A DNA stretch of 64,000 nt from Heterobilharzia americana. Lineage: Eukaryota; Platyhelminthes; Trematoda; Strigeidida; Schistosomatidae. The position numbers and the translations under genes were made by a program. Below are positions 23,281 to 35,617 of this stretch, in pieces (position 1 is the stretch's first letter; every line of letters starts with the position of its first letter). The stretch is taken from the NCBI GenBank assembly GCA_944470555.2, contig CALYCZ020000197.1, forward strand, positions 1-64,000, in the 5' to 3' direction. Below the pieces are notes generated by a model. The model worked only from the letters and a program-made list of their open reading frames with translations, did not search any database and was not told the origin of the DNA.

Positions 23281-23610
23281 TACACCGCGATGCTGGGCTT
23301 CTTAGCTTGGTTGCCACATTGCAAATATGATTGATAGAATTCGGTCTGCACTCAGGACTAGACGACATGAAATTGGTTGCTATCCCGTGAGCAATCAATG
23401 CATGTAAGCCAGTCCTGCAGGAGGTCAGTTACGGCCGAGTAGGTCAGTGGTAAAGTCTCTAACTACGACACTGGGTGACATGGGTTCGAATCTCAGGCGA
23501 GACATCAGTTCCATCGAGGTTGCAAATACGCCTTGCTGACGAGTGCCGGAAAGCATGAAACGTAGGTCCAGGGGTTTCTGCCGGTTGCCTCCAACCAACC
23601 AGATCTTGAT
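23281..23610 (+). mobile_element. SINE-like elements, plus orientation, with tRNA-derived head
   Basis: 23281-23400 is block 2 of one copy, a close reverse complement of 23062-23170. A new head at about 23430-23500 follows, with an A-box-like TAGGTCAGTGG (23440-23450) and a B-box-like GGTTCGAATCT (23483-23493, one mismatch to the consensus), and then block 1 (GAGGTTGCAAATACGCC onward). The spacing of the boxes is tRNA-like but the stems do not form a full cloverleaf. This is a tRNA-derived SINE, not a working tRNA gene. Confidence 0.65.
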
Positions 23611-26468
23611 AAATTTTACTAACTTTCATCGGTTTATTCTTCCTACTGTCATACACTTCTGTCTATTTTTATACTCTTATTTTCTACCTAATCCATCTTT
23701 GTATGTCGCCGTCAATAGTGGCAACTTCAACTGGTTCACTCTGTACAAAGACATATAATGATTTGGAAGTTTCCATCTGTCTCTGATTGAGTACATATTT
23801 TATTCAAACGGAAGATCTTTTACCTTCTTTAGGATAGTGTGGCTTAAATCCTTATATATCCGACTTTATATATTGTATTTGGATTATGAAAAATGCATGC
23901 TCTTACATCAGTCCGATAACAACTATTTCTCACTTCCAAACCTAGGTGTTTGATTCGAGTTTTTTATTCATCATCTGTTCACACAAAGATATTGTAAAAT
24001 CTTTTAAGGGTAATATCGGATATGAATCCCTTCCTATGACCAGTCATATAATTAGTTTAAGTATTGATTTCCATCAGTAATGCATATAAAGGATGGGTGA
24101 TTCGAATATATATTTCCTTTCTCGTGTACAGGTGAAATAATTAATACAATAAATTGGCTATTCACTCATTTGACTACATAATCCTCGTTAGTTTTTTTTT
24201 ACACAGATCAGTGGTTTCCATTTTATGCTAAGAAGAATGTTGAATTTCTTTGATTCCCAGAAAAGTAGTGAAGTCTTTACTTACACTGTTAAATGACACC
24301 CTTTTTAATCTCAGGGGATATAAAGATGACTAACAGCCTTGTCAATGAAATCTCAATACCGTGATGTATCATGTTTCCCTGGTAGTCTGTTTATTAGGTA
24401 ACAATTGTTTTTAGGTAGTATTTAAATCAGTTAAGTAAGTATTGAATGCGCGTTTATTTTTGGTTGCAAATCGACGTATAAGAATAGTCGATGATAGCCT
24501 CATTTTTAATCTCGTTTCCGTTTCGCATTATTACATTCAATTATCACATTGAAGTGTTTTATAGGATCATTTTTGATGGGGATGTACATAACAGGGGGAC
24601 TTTCGAAACCATATCATTAAGTCATAGGGTTGTTTATTAATTTAAAGTTTATTTTGATTAGATGTTTTAGCATCTCTGCTACAACAGACGTATGTTTCAC
24701 ATATCCTAGCTTTTTGGTTCGAAAGCCCTTAAGCTGATTACATAAAAGTCTAATGATAGCAGTAAACTGCACTATAATCTACTTTAATAGGCTTCATACT
24801 AATAAGTTTGCTTTTAGAGAGTAAATTTCAAAAGTGTCTAGCTAGACATAACCCGATCATCAGCTCTGTTCACTTTCAAAATAGTGAATAACTTATAGAA
24901 CATCATGTCAGTGAGACCAGTCAAATTGGAATGATATACGTGTCTACACTTTTTGAAATTTTTTTTGGAAAACTCGTGTTCAGAAAACTGTGTCATTTCA
25001 CCACGTAATGATGTGATACGACGTTAAACTAATCAGAAGTTCGACTCAATTTTCGAAAATTCATTCAATTGGGATATTTTCTAAACTTTTGATCAAGTTT
25101 TATGTGTAATAAGCAATTTTTTTTTATAATTTTAGCAATCATTTTGTCTCACTTGTGACGCTAAATTAGTGACTTGTTGCTCGCTCAAAATCATTTTATA
25201 ACTATAAAATCAGCTTCCATTGCAGATACCTAAGAAACATTTACTTATGCACTTAATCAGACACTTTAGATGTTTAAGCTTATTGGATGCCCGATGATGA
25301 CTGTTCTTCGTACAATATTTACAGATGCCTGGTGCTGGCTGATTGTCGTTGAAAAGCATAAACTCTAGACCACAACAATATTATTCATTCATTAAGTTGA
25401 AATCTGACAGTACACGTTTACAACTGTGATCAATTCACAGCACAACGACGTTGCTATTTAGTATCGTTAGTTGGCACTTATCGGCACTCGCAGCAACAAT
25501 GACTACAAGAATCACGGTTTATTTTCAGAGATTTTTAATATTCTCATTGCAACCAGATGATACCAAGAACTGAATTATTTTTCAGTTGATATACAGGAAA
25601 TTCATTTGAAAATAGTTTATATCCCACAGTGAAATTAGTTAAAGAGCCACTGGTAATTACATAGCACTGGATAACTATTTCTTCCTATCTCCGTACTCAA
25701 CAGATTGGGGATTATACTACTTATACTCGATTGATCCCAGATCATTCTGGTCACATCGTTTTTAGTCAGATCTACTCATCAACTGAAACACTAACTGCAG
25801 ACCCAGTGAATAGGCATTCAAATTACTTCTATACGGCCTGGAGGTTAAAATCTCACATAGAATGTTGTAGAAGTGCCTACTTGGTCAACCCAGAACTAGA
25901 ATAGAAAGAATTATCTAGCGCTACCTAGTTCTCAACAATCTTCTGGGCGATGTCAAATCATGTTCAAAGCTACCATGAAATCAATCTGTTACCTATTAGG
26001 CTTTTTTTTACATGACATTTGCTCACTGTTAGTATAAAATAGTATTGCTATAACTTGAGTAGTCAATATTCTGTATATATATAGGAAGATTACTGGATTG
26101 CATTTTGATGAGGGCAAATTTATGAAATATATATGATATTTCACCACCTACTTCATATAAGTATTCAATCACCCATTTACTCACATACCAGTTGATTTTA
26201 TACCAGATATCTAGCAGAAGTTCTAGTATTTTGCATCTTCATTGAACAAACTTACTGCATGAATGAATGAAGTATTCTACGGTATTTCATATCTCTCTGG
26301 CTGCTTACTTTTGCTTAGTTATTACGTATGGTTTACTGGCTGCATTTTTAAGTGTAAACTGTTTTCATATATATGGTTTAATATTTTAGAAGAGTGTTTC
26401 ATTTATTTTGAATTTATTCTTAACTATCTTTTATCTTATCATTTCTCTTTCAAAAAACCTTTTACAGA

Positions 26469-26499
26469 TTAAACCACAAGAACTACCTAAGGTGTATGG
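26469..26499 (+). CDS. 31-bp micro-exon that changes intron phase from 0 to 1
   Basis: Flanked by a TTTTACAG acceptor (26461-26468) and a strong GTAAGTAAT donor at 26500. Its length is 31, so reading from phase 0 it gives IKPQELPKVY plus one base and leaves phase 1. That is exactly what is needed to connect the phase-0 array A exons to the phase-1 FN3 exon at 27231. The proline-rich peptide suits a hinge before an FN3 domain. Without it, or an equivalent, the exons on either side cannot be read together. Confidence 0.62.
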
Positions 26500-27230
26500 T
26501 AAGTAATCATTCCATAATATTTAATTTAAACATTTATATTTTTGATTTTATGGAATAATAATAATCACTTTATTCCAAATAATGTGTTTGTCCAGTATGG
26601 GATTCTAAGCGTGCAAAACTTAAACAAATTCCCTTCCAGTACAATATTTTTTTAAACGAAATGATTACTGCATCTGAACGATGCTAGCTATAATAGCATT
26701 CAAGGCAATATTATGAAACCGCCAGGTGGTGTTAGATTAGTGTCCACTTTGGAATGGGCATGAACAGAAGAGCAAGAGTAAGTTTAGTGTTAGTGTTTAT
26801 TCAGCTAGAACAAGAATCGAAATATGTATCCGAAGAATAGAAATATGGCGTATTTTTTTTGTATATTTGAAAGACTATTTCTATCTTCCATAACACTTTT
26901 TCTTCCTTTTGTTGTTGACTTCTAGTTGAAAACATTTTAAAAATATGCATGAGTACATGACTCGTTTAGAAGATAAAATTAAAAGGGAAGAATTTGATGT
27001 AATGTAACAAGTGGAAAATGTTTGATAGCTCAAGGTCTACGTAGCCCGCCAGATGAGTAATATTTTCTTGGACATGTTTTTTTCGCTGATGATATCACCT
27101 TTGCTATGGTTTTAAAATTTCAGTAGTACGGGTATACACTAAAGAATAAGAATTTTTGTAATGTAATGTTTTCCCTTGTAGTGCATAAACGGATTGAATC
27201 ATAGTTTTATTTTAATTTTGAATCCTCTAG
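26500..27230 (+). other. Intron between micro-exon and first FN3 exon
   Basis: AT-rich, no domain-like frame, ending in a T-rich tract and CTCTAG acceptor at 27225-27230. Confidence 0.65.
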
Positions 27231-27536
27231 TTCCTTCATGTCCAATCAATGTGAAAGTGTTTATTAATCCATCAGATTCCCCAGATACCAAGGCGAAACT
27301 TGATATAACATGGGAACAACCTGATGAAGGTCCAGTCGTTAATTTCTACATTGAAATTAAGCCAGTCGATTCTGAACAGTGGGTAGATGTATCAGCTGAT
27401 TTTACGCTAACTGAACCTCATTTTACAATGCCAACCAATAATTTAAAAGAATTTGTTAGCTATCAATTTAGAGTTATTGCTGAAAATGAAGCCGGAAAAA
27501 GTTTACCATCACTTCCCTCAGAACCGATTGAATTAG
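27231..27536 (+). CDS. Divergent FN3 exon (102 codons), first FN3 of the region
   Basis: Phase 1-1 exon from CTCTAG|TT to TTAG|GTGAGT. It encodes one fibronectin type III domain: CPINVKV at strand A, TWEQP with the core tryptophan, FYIEIKP at C, and YQFRVIAENEAGKS with the F-strand tyrosine and Asn-Glu-Ala-Gly turn, followed by PSLPSEPI. It is clearly paralogous to the array B FN3 exon (shared VSADFT.TEPHF and EFVSY.FRV.AEN.AGKS) but differs throughout and uses AT-rich codons, so it has escaped the homogenisation seen in the array. In twitchin-like proteins such domains lie along the thick filament. No single-Ig exon lies between it and the next Ig-FN3 exon, unlike the periods that follow. 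Confidence 0.88.
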
Positions 27537-28702
27537 GTGAGTATTTTTAACACTAGACATGGAGTTGATTGAAAGATGTATTATAAAAAAGTGTCGTAAA
27601 GGTTTGTACTGTTAAAATTTGCATTAGAGTGGCACCTAAGAGTATGGTTAGTCCCATACTAACTCATGTAAATGACATACCAAAAACCAAATTTTCTGGT
27701 GGACGATTATTCTATCAATTCATAGAGGACAGGATTCCGCTTTTCATCATTTCAATATGGCTTTGTCAGTTGTCATGTTCTTGTGAAGTAACGTGAATTA
27801 ACCGCACTTCGTGTCAAGTCTATAGATCCATTTTGAAACATTCTTCTGCTTGGTTATCCAGAAAAGAAAGGAGTATCAAAAGTTCCACACTTTCACATCT
27901 CGTCATCCTGAGACTTCTAACTTTTCGCAGTAGTTTCTTCAGATTATTTTACAGAAGGTGTACCTGAAACTCCAAATAATTTTGGCTACGTCGTTTATTC
28001 ATAGCCTAATAATGATAATCCATAAAATTAAAACTTGATATTTGTGTTCCAAACATTACGTGCACTTATCAGCTTTACCATAACCAAAGTAGATATTTCC
28101 ATTTGTCTTCACAAACGAATTTTATTATGCTCTTCAGCAGAATAGTAATCGTAAAACTTTATTATATAGACAGAGGCTATTTTTCATGCCAATAACTATC
28201 AGAATCATAGGATAGCAGCCGGCAAGTGAAACCGACGCATAGAAAACCTTCTCAGCGCCCATAACTTTCATGCCCAACACACCAAAATAAAACTCAAATG
28301 AAGTAAGAGTCTGAGTGGCGATCACGCCTTAATGCACATTGGCAACAAGACCAATCCAACATTCACAATGAAAGTTAATGGAGAATGAAAAAAACTTGAA
28401 GAAACTTCCAGAAACAGTTCAAAATAAAATAATTCGAATTCATACAAGAAAACATATCGGACATCACAAAAAGAAAAAAGTCATAATGAGATAGAAAAGG
28501 CCGTATATTATACGCTAATAAATCAAAAAAGAAAAACCAAAAAACATTCGTAGAAAACATACAATATATAAAACATACTGAAAAAAACGAGCAGTATATA
28601 AAACAAACAACGAGATACTCAAAAATAACATTTTAAAACTAAATAGTAATACACGAGAGACTAAATAAATAAACCTTCATCACGTTTTCCTTGAAATTTC
28701 AG
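27537..28702 (+). other. Intron, A-rich toward its end
   Basis: No Ig-like exon is visible here, although array B periods have one at the equivalent place. From about 28375 to 28654 the + strand is strikingly A-rich, the opposite of the T/G-rich array introns. A minus-strand frame of 63 codons (28134-28325) resembles nothing I recognise. Confidence 0.6.
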
Positions 28703-29323
28703 TAAAACCAACACTCAAACTGTCAGAGTCATTCTCAGACAAAGTCATCATGAAAGCAGGAGAGGCAGCCGTCTTCGAGATCCCATTCATCGCCAGTCCG
28801 AAACCGAAAGTCGAATGGAAATGGAGACCGAGAACACGTCCCGACGCCGAGCTGGGATCAGCTCAGAGTCCACGGTTCAAGCCTGACGTGGTGTCTGGAC
28901 TGACGTCACTACCAGTGAGCAAGGTGAAACGTGAGGATGCTGGGGAGTACAGTTTGTTGATCAGTAATGAGTTGGGTGAGGTGTCGGTGAGTATTGAGTT
29001 GATAGTTTTGGACAAACCGTCAGTTCCGCGTAATTTGGCGGTGAGTGAGAACACTGGTGAGAGTGTGTTGTTCAGTTGGAGTGAGCCTGAATTCCTTGGT
29101 CTTCCACCGGGTGTTGATGTGAGTCAGAGCCTGATGTATGTGATTGAGATGCGTGAGTCGAGTCAGCGTTCGAGCAGGTCGGTGACGACGACTAGTGAAT
29201 TGAGCTGTTGTGTGGACAAACTGCAGGTGAACAAGTCATATGTGTTCAGTGTTGCAGCGAAGAATGAAGTTGGTCAATCCGATTTTGTGGAGACGAGTCC
29301 AGTTTCAACGAAGTTGGAATATG
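28703..29323 (+). CDS. Array B Ig-FN3 exon, copy 1 (207 codons)
   Basis: Phase 1-1 exon from TTTCAG|TA to TATG|GTAAGC. Residues 1 to about 103 form an I-set Ig domain: KPTLKL start, AGEAAVFEIPF at strand B, KVEWKW with the core tryptophan, EDAGEYSLLISNELGE at the F-G strands, and VSIELIVL. Neither core cysteine is present. Residues about 104-207 form an FN3 domain: KPSVPRNLAV, FSWSEPE with its tryptophan, MYVIEMRES, and YVFSVAAKNEVGQS. Ig followed by FN3 in one exon, repeated with further FN3 and Ig exons, matches the super-repeats of titin, twitchin and projectin, where they bind myosin and set thick-filament structure; this role is inferred from the family. Codons are G/C-richer than in the AT-rich exon at 27231. 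Confidence 0.9.
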
Positions 29324-32300
29324 GTAAGCTGGATTTGAAATTGTGTAGGCATGATTATATTATCTTTTGAGCGCACTGGATGTAGACATCCCGTACTAGT
29401 TCGTTGGAGATTGTAGTGACATTATTGGGAGAGTGATCTATAGTTGGTATCAGGGTTTAGGTTTCATGGATTATATTTAGTCTCGTTTGTAGGCTAATTG
29501 ATCATGTGAATGGTGAGGTTTGCCTGTTGGTGTATTGGCGTGACTGAAATGTTTTTGGTGTAGAAATTCATTGACTATGTGTATACTATTGGTGAGCTGG
29601 ACTTAAGCCGAATGAAGTGGTCTTCTTGTGTTTGAAGTTGTGTGAAGTAATCCTGAAATGGCTGTGGATTCTATGAATGGTCGCGTATTCGTCTTTTATT
29701 CCTTGCCATAGTAATCAGCACGTTGAAATCATTCAGATTTGTCGATGTCCGTTCAAAGACGTAACAGTTGTTTGTGCAATGAACTGCGGTCTTTTATCGA
29801 CGACAGGTTAATCTCATCATGACTACTCACTTTGGTGAACATCTGCAACCCACTGTGCTTGACTTATCTAGTTAAGTGGGGATGAATACGTCTACACATC
29901 AGTTTCGGAGTGTTCAGTTCGAGTTAAGTGTTGTCACAACTGAGCATCATATAACTGCTGTTCATTTTACACTTTTTTGCAGTTTATCCTGTTGAATCTT
30001 CTGTGTGTATTCTGTAAGAGGCATGAGTGTATGGTTACATCCTGTTGAATTGAGAGATGATGAGATTAAAATTCCTTCAAGTGTTTATTTATGTTTACGC
30101 TAGGAAATATTAGCATCAAATGTGATCCAGAGCTGATTTGGTAGTTGAGAGGAACAGCTATTTGGTGGTGGTGTGTCAATCGATGATGAAAATTCCCAAC
30201 GAATCAGTGCATCCTCACAAAACCAATCAATTTCAAAATGTGGTAGCCTGACAGGAGAATTCCCTATAACAGAGGAATCATTGAGAAACCTCATAGGGGA
30301 CAATAACATTGCTGCCTATCGACACTGGTTTCATATCCTTGTAGACTTCGATGGACAACTTCATTCATCCTAGTTTGTATTTGTGACAGTTGTAGTACTG
30401 TGATTTCTTTGGTATGGCAGCCATTTTGCAGCAGCCATCTTCACATTTATCGACATTGCTGATGCAAACAGATGGTTGAAGGTGGCTGATTAGGGTAGCA
30501 ATAAGGCTATTGCTTAGTGGTTAGACTTTGTGACTGACGTTTATTTGTATGTGACAGATGACTTTGACGCTGAACAGCATCTTGAACTAGTTGTAACGAA
30601 CCAAGTTTTCTTTCGACATCCAAAATCATCGTGTCCATGTTTCTGGTTTTGGTTAGGAAAGCCATCTGAACTATTGGCCTGTTAACTGTGATTGAGTTAA
30701 CCCTGAAGACGATTTACATTTGAATGAGTAAACCTGATTGGAGCGATAGTGTGCTTGATGTACAAAGAGTTGTGTATACTTCATTGTCATAGAGACCGTG
30801 TGAAGCGCTCAGTGATAATAGTGAAATTCAGAGGTGATCAACATCTACATCTTATGGTTTCACAGTTAGGACAGCGATCCAATAATCTGGAGGCTATGTC
30901 TTCTAGTCCTACCACGGAACTATCAATCTTCCATTTTGATGATCATCTCTTGAATCTATTGATGTGCACGTAAGCTTTCTTGAAACATAAGGTCGTGAGG
31001 AGAAGGCCATAAGCGAAGCTGTTCACTTGGAGTATGCGATATGCTAAATCAGAGTTGTCGTCAGTGACACAACTGCTTACAATCTGTGTCTTTATTGTTT
31101 AGAATTTGGTTTCCTGAATTAATAGTGTCTCGATTTTTTGTGCCAATATTTATGCTTGAAGTGATGCATTGTAGGCATCGTGAAACTCAAGCGAACGTAC
31201 ATATTAGGGTTTTAAACAAATGTACTGCAGTGAGGTAGTGACAGACGACATCATCTGCTGTTGAAAGCAGTGTTGGCTTCTCTGCTTATAATTGGTGCTA
31301 CTGAATGTTCGATTCTCTCACATTGGCGTTTGTTTGTATCGAGATGATAGAGTAATGGATTTCATTACATGTTGAAGAGTTTTTTTATTCATAAACTGCC
31401 AATGGAGTGGAAACTTGGAGTTGTAGTATTGTTAGTGAATAGAAGGAGTACAAGTAGTAGTGACGTTTCCTTAGTAAAGGGAAGAAATACGATGATATTG
31501 TCAGCGCGTAATGCCAGCAAACCATGTTTGTGTGACCTATTCTGTAGTGAGATAGAGAAATGTGGTGATAGGGTTTTTGACCTCATTATTTTGATATTTG
31601 TGCTTCCGAATGAATGAGAGGTGAAATAGAGGGTTGTCGGGCTTTTCTGTGTATCTGTGTCTGTGGGTGGATAGATGCAGGTGGTACTTGTGGAGTGCAC
31701 GAGTAGCTGATTGTGTGTATGTGTTCATGCAGTTGGTGAAGAGATTTTGTTATGTTTGAGATGAGGACAGAACTTTTGAGACATGCACAGTCCTCGGTGT
31801 AGAGATGATGGTGCTTAACCGAGTGACTTGGGAATCCTCTGAATAAAATTTGAATGGCTTGTAAAACTACTTGTCGTAGTCACTGAAGTTGGCGTGCACA
31901 GCTGTTGTTGTATACTTCACTTTCGGTTTTCCTAATTCTAGAGGTTTGTCAAAGTCTTCAGTTTACATGTGCCATGCTTGTAGGATTGTGAATTTCAGAA
32001 GGCGACTGACCAATGTGGCATGGATCGATGCGATTTCGACGTATAGTTTCCAAAATTGTATTTCTCTTACCTTTACTGTGTGTATTGGACTGAATACTTT
32101 CTGAAAATTTGTGAGATAGCCGAAAGTAGATTTTCGTGAATGATCAACTTAGCGAATGGTTTGCGAATTGACGAATTGCACAGTGGTTATTTGCATTACC
32201 GATAGACAGATGAGTAGTTTGTGAGCATTTGGAAATGCAATTGAGTGTTAGAAATGGGGAGATGAAGCGTTCAGTGTTGATGAGCCAGGCCTCCAACGAG

Positions 32301-32848
32301 AGGAGCGACCGTCTAGTGTCAGGGTCACTGTGATCTTGTCAATGAGATTGGTTTCTAACTATTCACGTTGTTCAGCAGTGCGTGGGAATTTTCAAGTTTT
32401 TATTCCCAGTAGCAACCATATGCCGCATATTTTGGCATTTGGAGACCACCTCTATTGTGACTGTTGAGTAGACTCTTGATATTTACTCCTTTTGACAATT
32501 AGGTTCGTACGTGGTTGTCTTGAGAAGCCGATGTGATGGACTTTGTGAGATTGGTCAGCTGAATAGAAAGCAATAAAATGTAGATGTCAGTGTCGACTTC
32601 ACTACCAAATTTTATGCTAATTGCAGTGCTCGGAGAGTATAATGAGCAGTGCATAATAGGGAAGACGGTGTCCTACGTGATAGGGGTTGTTTCTACAGTT
32701 CTTCAATTGAATTACTGGAGGCATGCACATACGTGCTTGCAGCTTGTAAAGTGAATGTGATGAAAAATTGTTGCTTGATAGAAGAACGTTTTTCGACTGG
32801 GTGAGAATGACAAGATGAATGAGGTTGCAAATTTTTTTCATACACTAG

Positions 32849-33172
32849 GTCCACCACCAAGCCCTATCAATGTGAAAGCTATCGTCAATCCAGAGAAGGC
32901 TTCAATCAAGGATCAGATGATCGAGCTGACTTGGGAACAACCGAGTGATCAAGTCTCGGCTGCTGGACCAGTCACCAACTTCTACATTGAACTGAAACCG
33001 ACAGATTCAACACGCTGGCAAGATGTGTCGGCCGACTTCACCATCACTGAGCCACACTTCTCACTTCCTACTGATAAGCTGCAAGAGTTTGTGAGTTATG
33101 AATTTCGTGTGACAGCGGAGAATAAGGCTGGTAAGAGCAAGCCATCAACAGCATCGAATGCAGTTGAGTTGG
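32849..33172 (+). CDS. Array B FN3 exon, copy 1 (108 codons)
   Basis: Phase 1-1 exon from ACTAG|GT to TTGG|GTAAGT. One FN3 domain: PPPSPINVKAIV, ELTWEQP, FYIELKPTDS, RWQDVSADFTITEPHF, and YEFRVTAENKAGKSKPS. Compared with the divergent FN3 exon at 27231 it has four extra residues between the tryptophan region and strand C (SDQVSAAG). The following in-frame read-through to 33279 is intronic. Confidence 0.9.
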
Positions 33173-35160
33173 GTAAGTTACGGCATTTGTGTTGCTACAC
33201 GTATTTCGCACTGACCATTTGTGACAAGTACACGCAATTATCGCTAGGACCGATTCTATTAGAATCCAGTAGGTTTTGAGCAGAAGTTTGCGCAAATGAA
33301 GATGTCGTTGAATTTGAAACTGAGCTGACTGACTTAACAGACATTCATGATTCAATACTCGGCCCCATCGGGATTAGCTAGTAGCAATGTAGTTATTGTG
33401 GATCACGGGTTAGGATGATAATAGGTATTGTGGAGTCAGACAGTGGTTGGAAATTTTTTAGCTAACTCATTCGTTTGCTGCGAGGATGTGGTTTTGATGC
33501 AGTGATTCAGCAGGTAACAGCAGGTGTTGTTCTGGTGTCTGATGGTTCTCAGATGATTACAAATGTGATTTTGTGTTTTGTTTAACGTTGTCAATTGCCA
33601 ACTGAATGTATATGGATTGTTTCACAAGTGTACTACATCGACGTTTGCTAACTGATGGGTGTCTAATGGATCTCAATTCTCTGTAGGAAACACGTCCACC
33701 TAGTGTGTGCATGGTTGGGAACAAGTGACAGGAAGCATTAGGACTGTTTATGAGGGTATGTGAAGGCGATCAGGAGCGTGGAGTCCATCATTTGATGAGA
33801 CATGATATCTTGTTGTGTTTATGTGGTGACTAACCACTTAGTCACAACATACACAGGCGAAAGGAATTCGGAGGAAATGAGTGTTTGGTGAAGCTAGTTT
33901 ACGCTGGCTGCTGTGCTCCGACTTCATGTTGGACCGATTTGAGATTGAATTTCAGTACAATTGAGATCTTCTCATCGATACATGTATGAGGATACTTTAA
34001 TTTAGAAGAAGTGCTTTCAGGCTAGATAAGTCAGATGATATTCTCTCGGTTAGAGTGGAAGTCCTTTTTCATAATATTTCTGCAGACAGTGAACAGGTAG
34101 AGTACAACGAGGGTTTTATACTCATTTTCAATGAGCTGAATCGGTCCGATTGAATTCCTGTGCTGAAGGAGTTCGCTTTTCGCTGAAGTGGAGGGAATCC
34201 CTTTGTTTACCATCTGCAAAACAGTCGGTGCACATTCGTTTATGCAACTAACTGTATTGATCTAGATGATGGTGATTGTGTAGATACATTGAAGCAGTGA
34301 AAGACGTCAAGTAGGTGGTGGTTCATGGTAGTTGACAGCTCACACGTTGACAAGAGATTGGACGAAATGTTTTCAGTATCTTGAGTAGTGTTTAGCATCT
34401 TGCATAAAAAGTTGGAATCAGTTTAGTGTCAGCCAATGTGAAAGGCTTCTTCAGGTTATCCGAAACTATGATTCATGCTGACCTGTTTCCCTTTAAATAA
34501 TCAGTTGCATATATTTGGTTTGACGAAATGACACACAGAGGTGATTTGTCTAAAATCGTGTGTGAGGTATTTACGCAACACAATTCGGACAATGTACTTG
34601 TCACATACGGTTGCAAGAAATATGTAAACGATAAAGTTAAGGAGTGTGAACATGGAAGAGGTTCAAGTGGGAAGGTTAGATTGAGGGTGAAATTCGCCGA
34701 GTAGGGTCTCATGTGAAGGCATACTGTTATTGTGCACATAGCGATGTCTAGAACTTCCGAATAGCTTAGACCTCGGAAAACTTGAGGATGCGCTCTGGAC
34801 ACACTTTGTGAAGAGGTCTAAGAGAGGCAGGAACATCAATGCAATGTGTTTCTCAATCGAGGAGCTTGGCTGTCTATTACCAGCATCTATAGATCAATCA
34901 ATTCCTTTGCTATGGTAAGTATGTATGTGATCAGATTGTCCGAAATGTGCAGCGTAAATACATTTCACATCTTCTTATTGTTTTCTTGGAGACCTATTTT
35001 CTATTTTCTATGTTCTGGGTGCGAATGCCCACCACGATTGCAGTTCGATGCTCACGATACTCAGTAGTCAGTGCATTTGACTGATGGTCTTCAAAGTGGT
35101 CCTCTAGGCATTCCGACCACCTACTGTTGGAGGTAGTTGGAAGTCGTATTTCACAGTTAG

Positions 35161-35199
35161 TCAGTCAGTCAGTCAGTCAGTCAGTCAGTCAGTCAGTCA
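35161..35199. repeat. TCAG microsatellite in array B unit 1
   Basis: 39 bp of TCAG repeats in the intron before the Ig exon, with exact counterparts of the same length in units 2, 3 and 4. Confidence 0.95.
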
Positions 35200-35617
35200 A
35201 TCTGTCTCTCTGTCTGTCTGTGTCTGGATTTCTAATTACAACAGGAATATCTGGACCTCCATTAAGCTTCGAAGCTTTTACCAGTGGCTTTATGCTAAGG
35301 AAGTTTATTTGTTGAACTACTGATTGGTTATTGCGACGTCATATGACTAACCGTAAAGTGGTGATTGGTTTCACACGATAGTTGTTTGAAATTGTAATGG
35401 AAGACATTTCACAAGATTTTCATGATCCTGTATATGTAGTTCATAGGTCAGTCAATTTATACTGTCGATACTTTTGTTTGGATTGTGATATGTGTTGTGG
35501 TTGTAAACAATCGTCTAGGCATGTGTAAGCAGACAGGCGAAATCCTGTGGTGATGACGAACAGCAACCTGAGACGTTCTTAAAGCATACCTAAAGATTTC
35601 TTATTTATTTTGTTCAG

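Larger units (their letters stand above)
21295..26468 (+). other. Long AT-rich intron between array A and the micro-exon
   Basis: After a T-rich segment (about 21375-21620) the sequence becomes ordinary AT-rich intron. It contains SINE-like fragments at 22087-22200 and 23062-23610. I found no exon in phase 0-0 with convincing signals, but a very short one could be missed. Confidence 0.65.

Noticed and set aside
23430..23505. A working tRNA gene
   Set aside because: A and B boxes are present, but the stems do not form a cloverleaf and the sequence continues into a repeat found nearby in other orientations.
30173..30373. Small open frame in the first intron of array B units, absent from unit 3
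   Set aside because: No splice signals in matching phase and no domain, and unit 3 has lost it in the 464-bp deletion without other effect.
31369..31617. 82-codon frame in unit 1, matched by no long frame in other units
   Set aside because: One-base length differences between units open or close it, which argues against coding.
35127..35315. Frame with a SQSVSQSVSQSV repeat in the array B introns
   Set aside because: It is simply the translation of the TCAG microsatellite.
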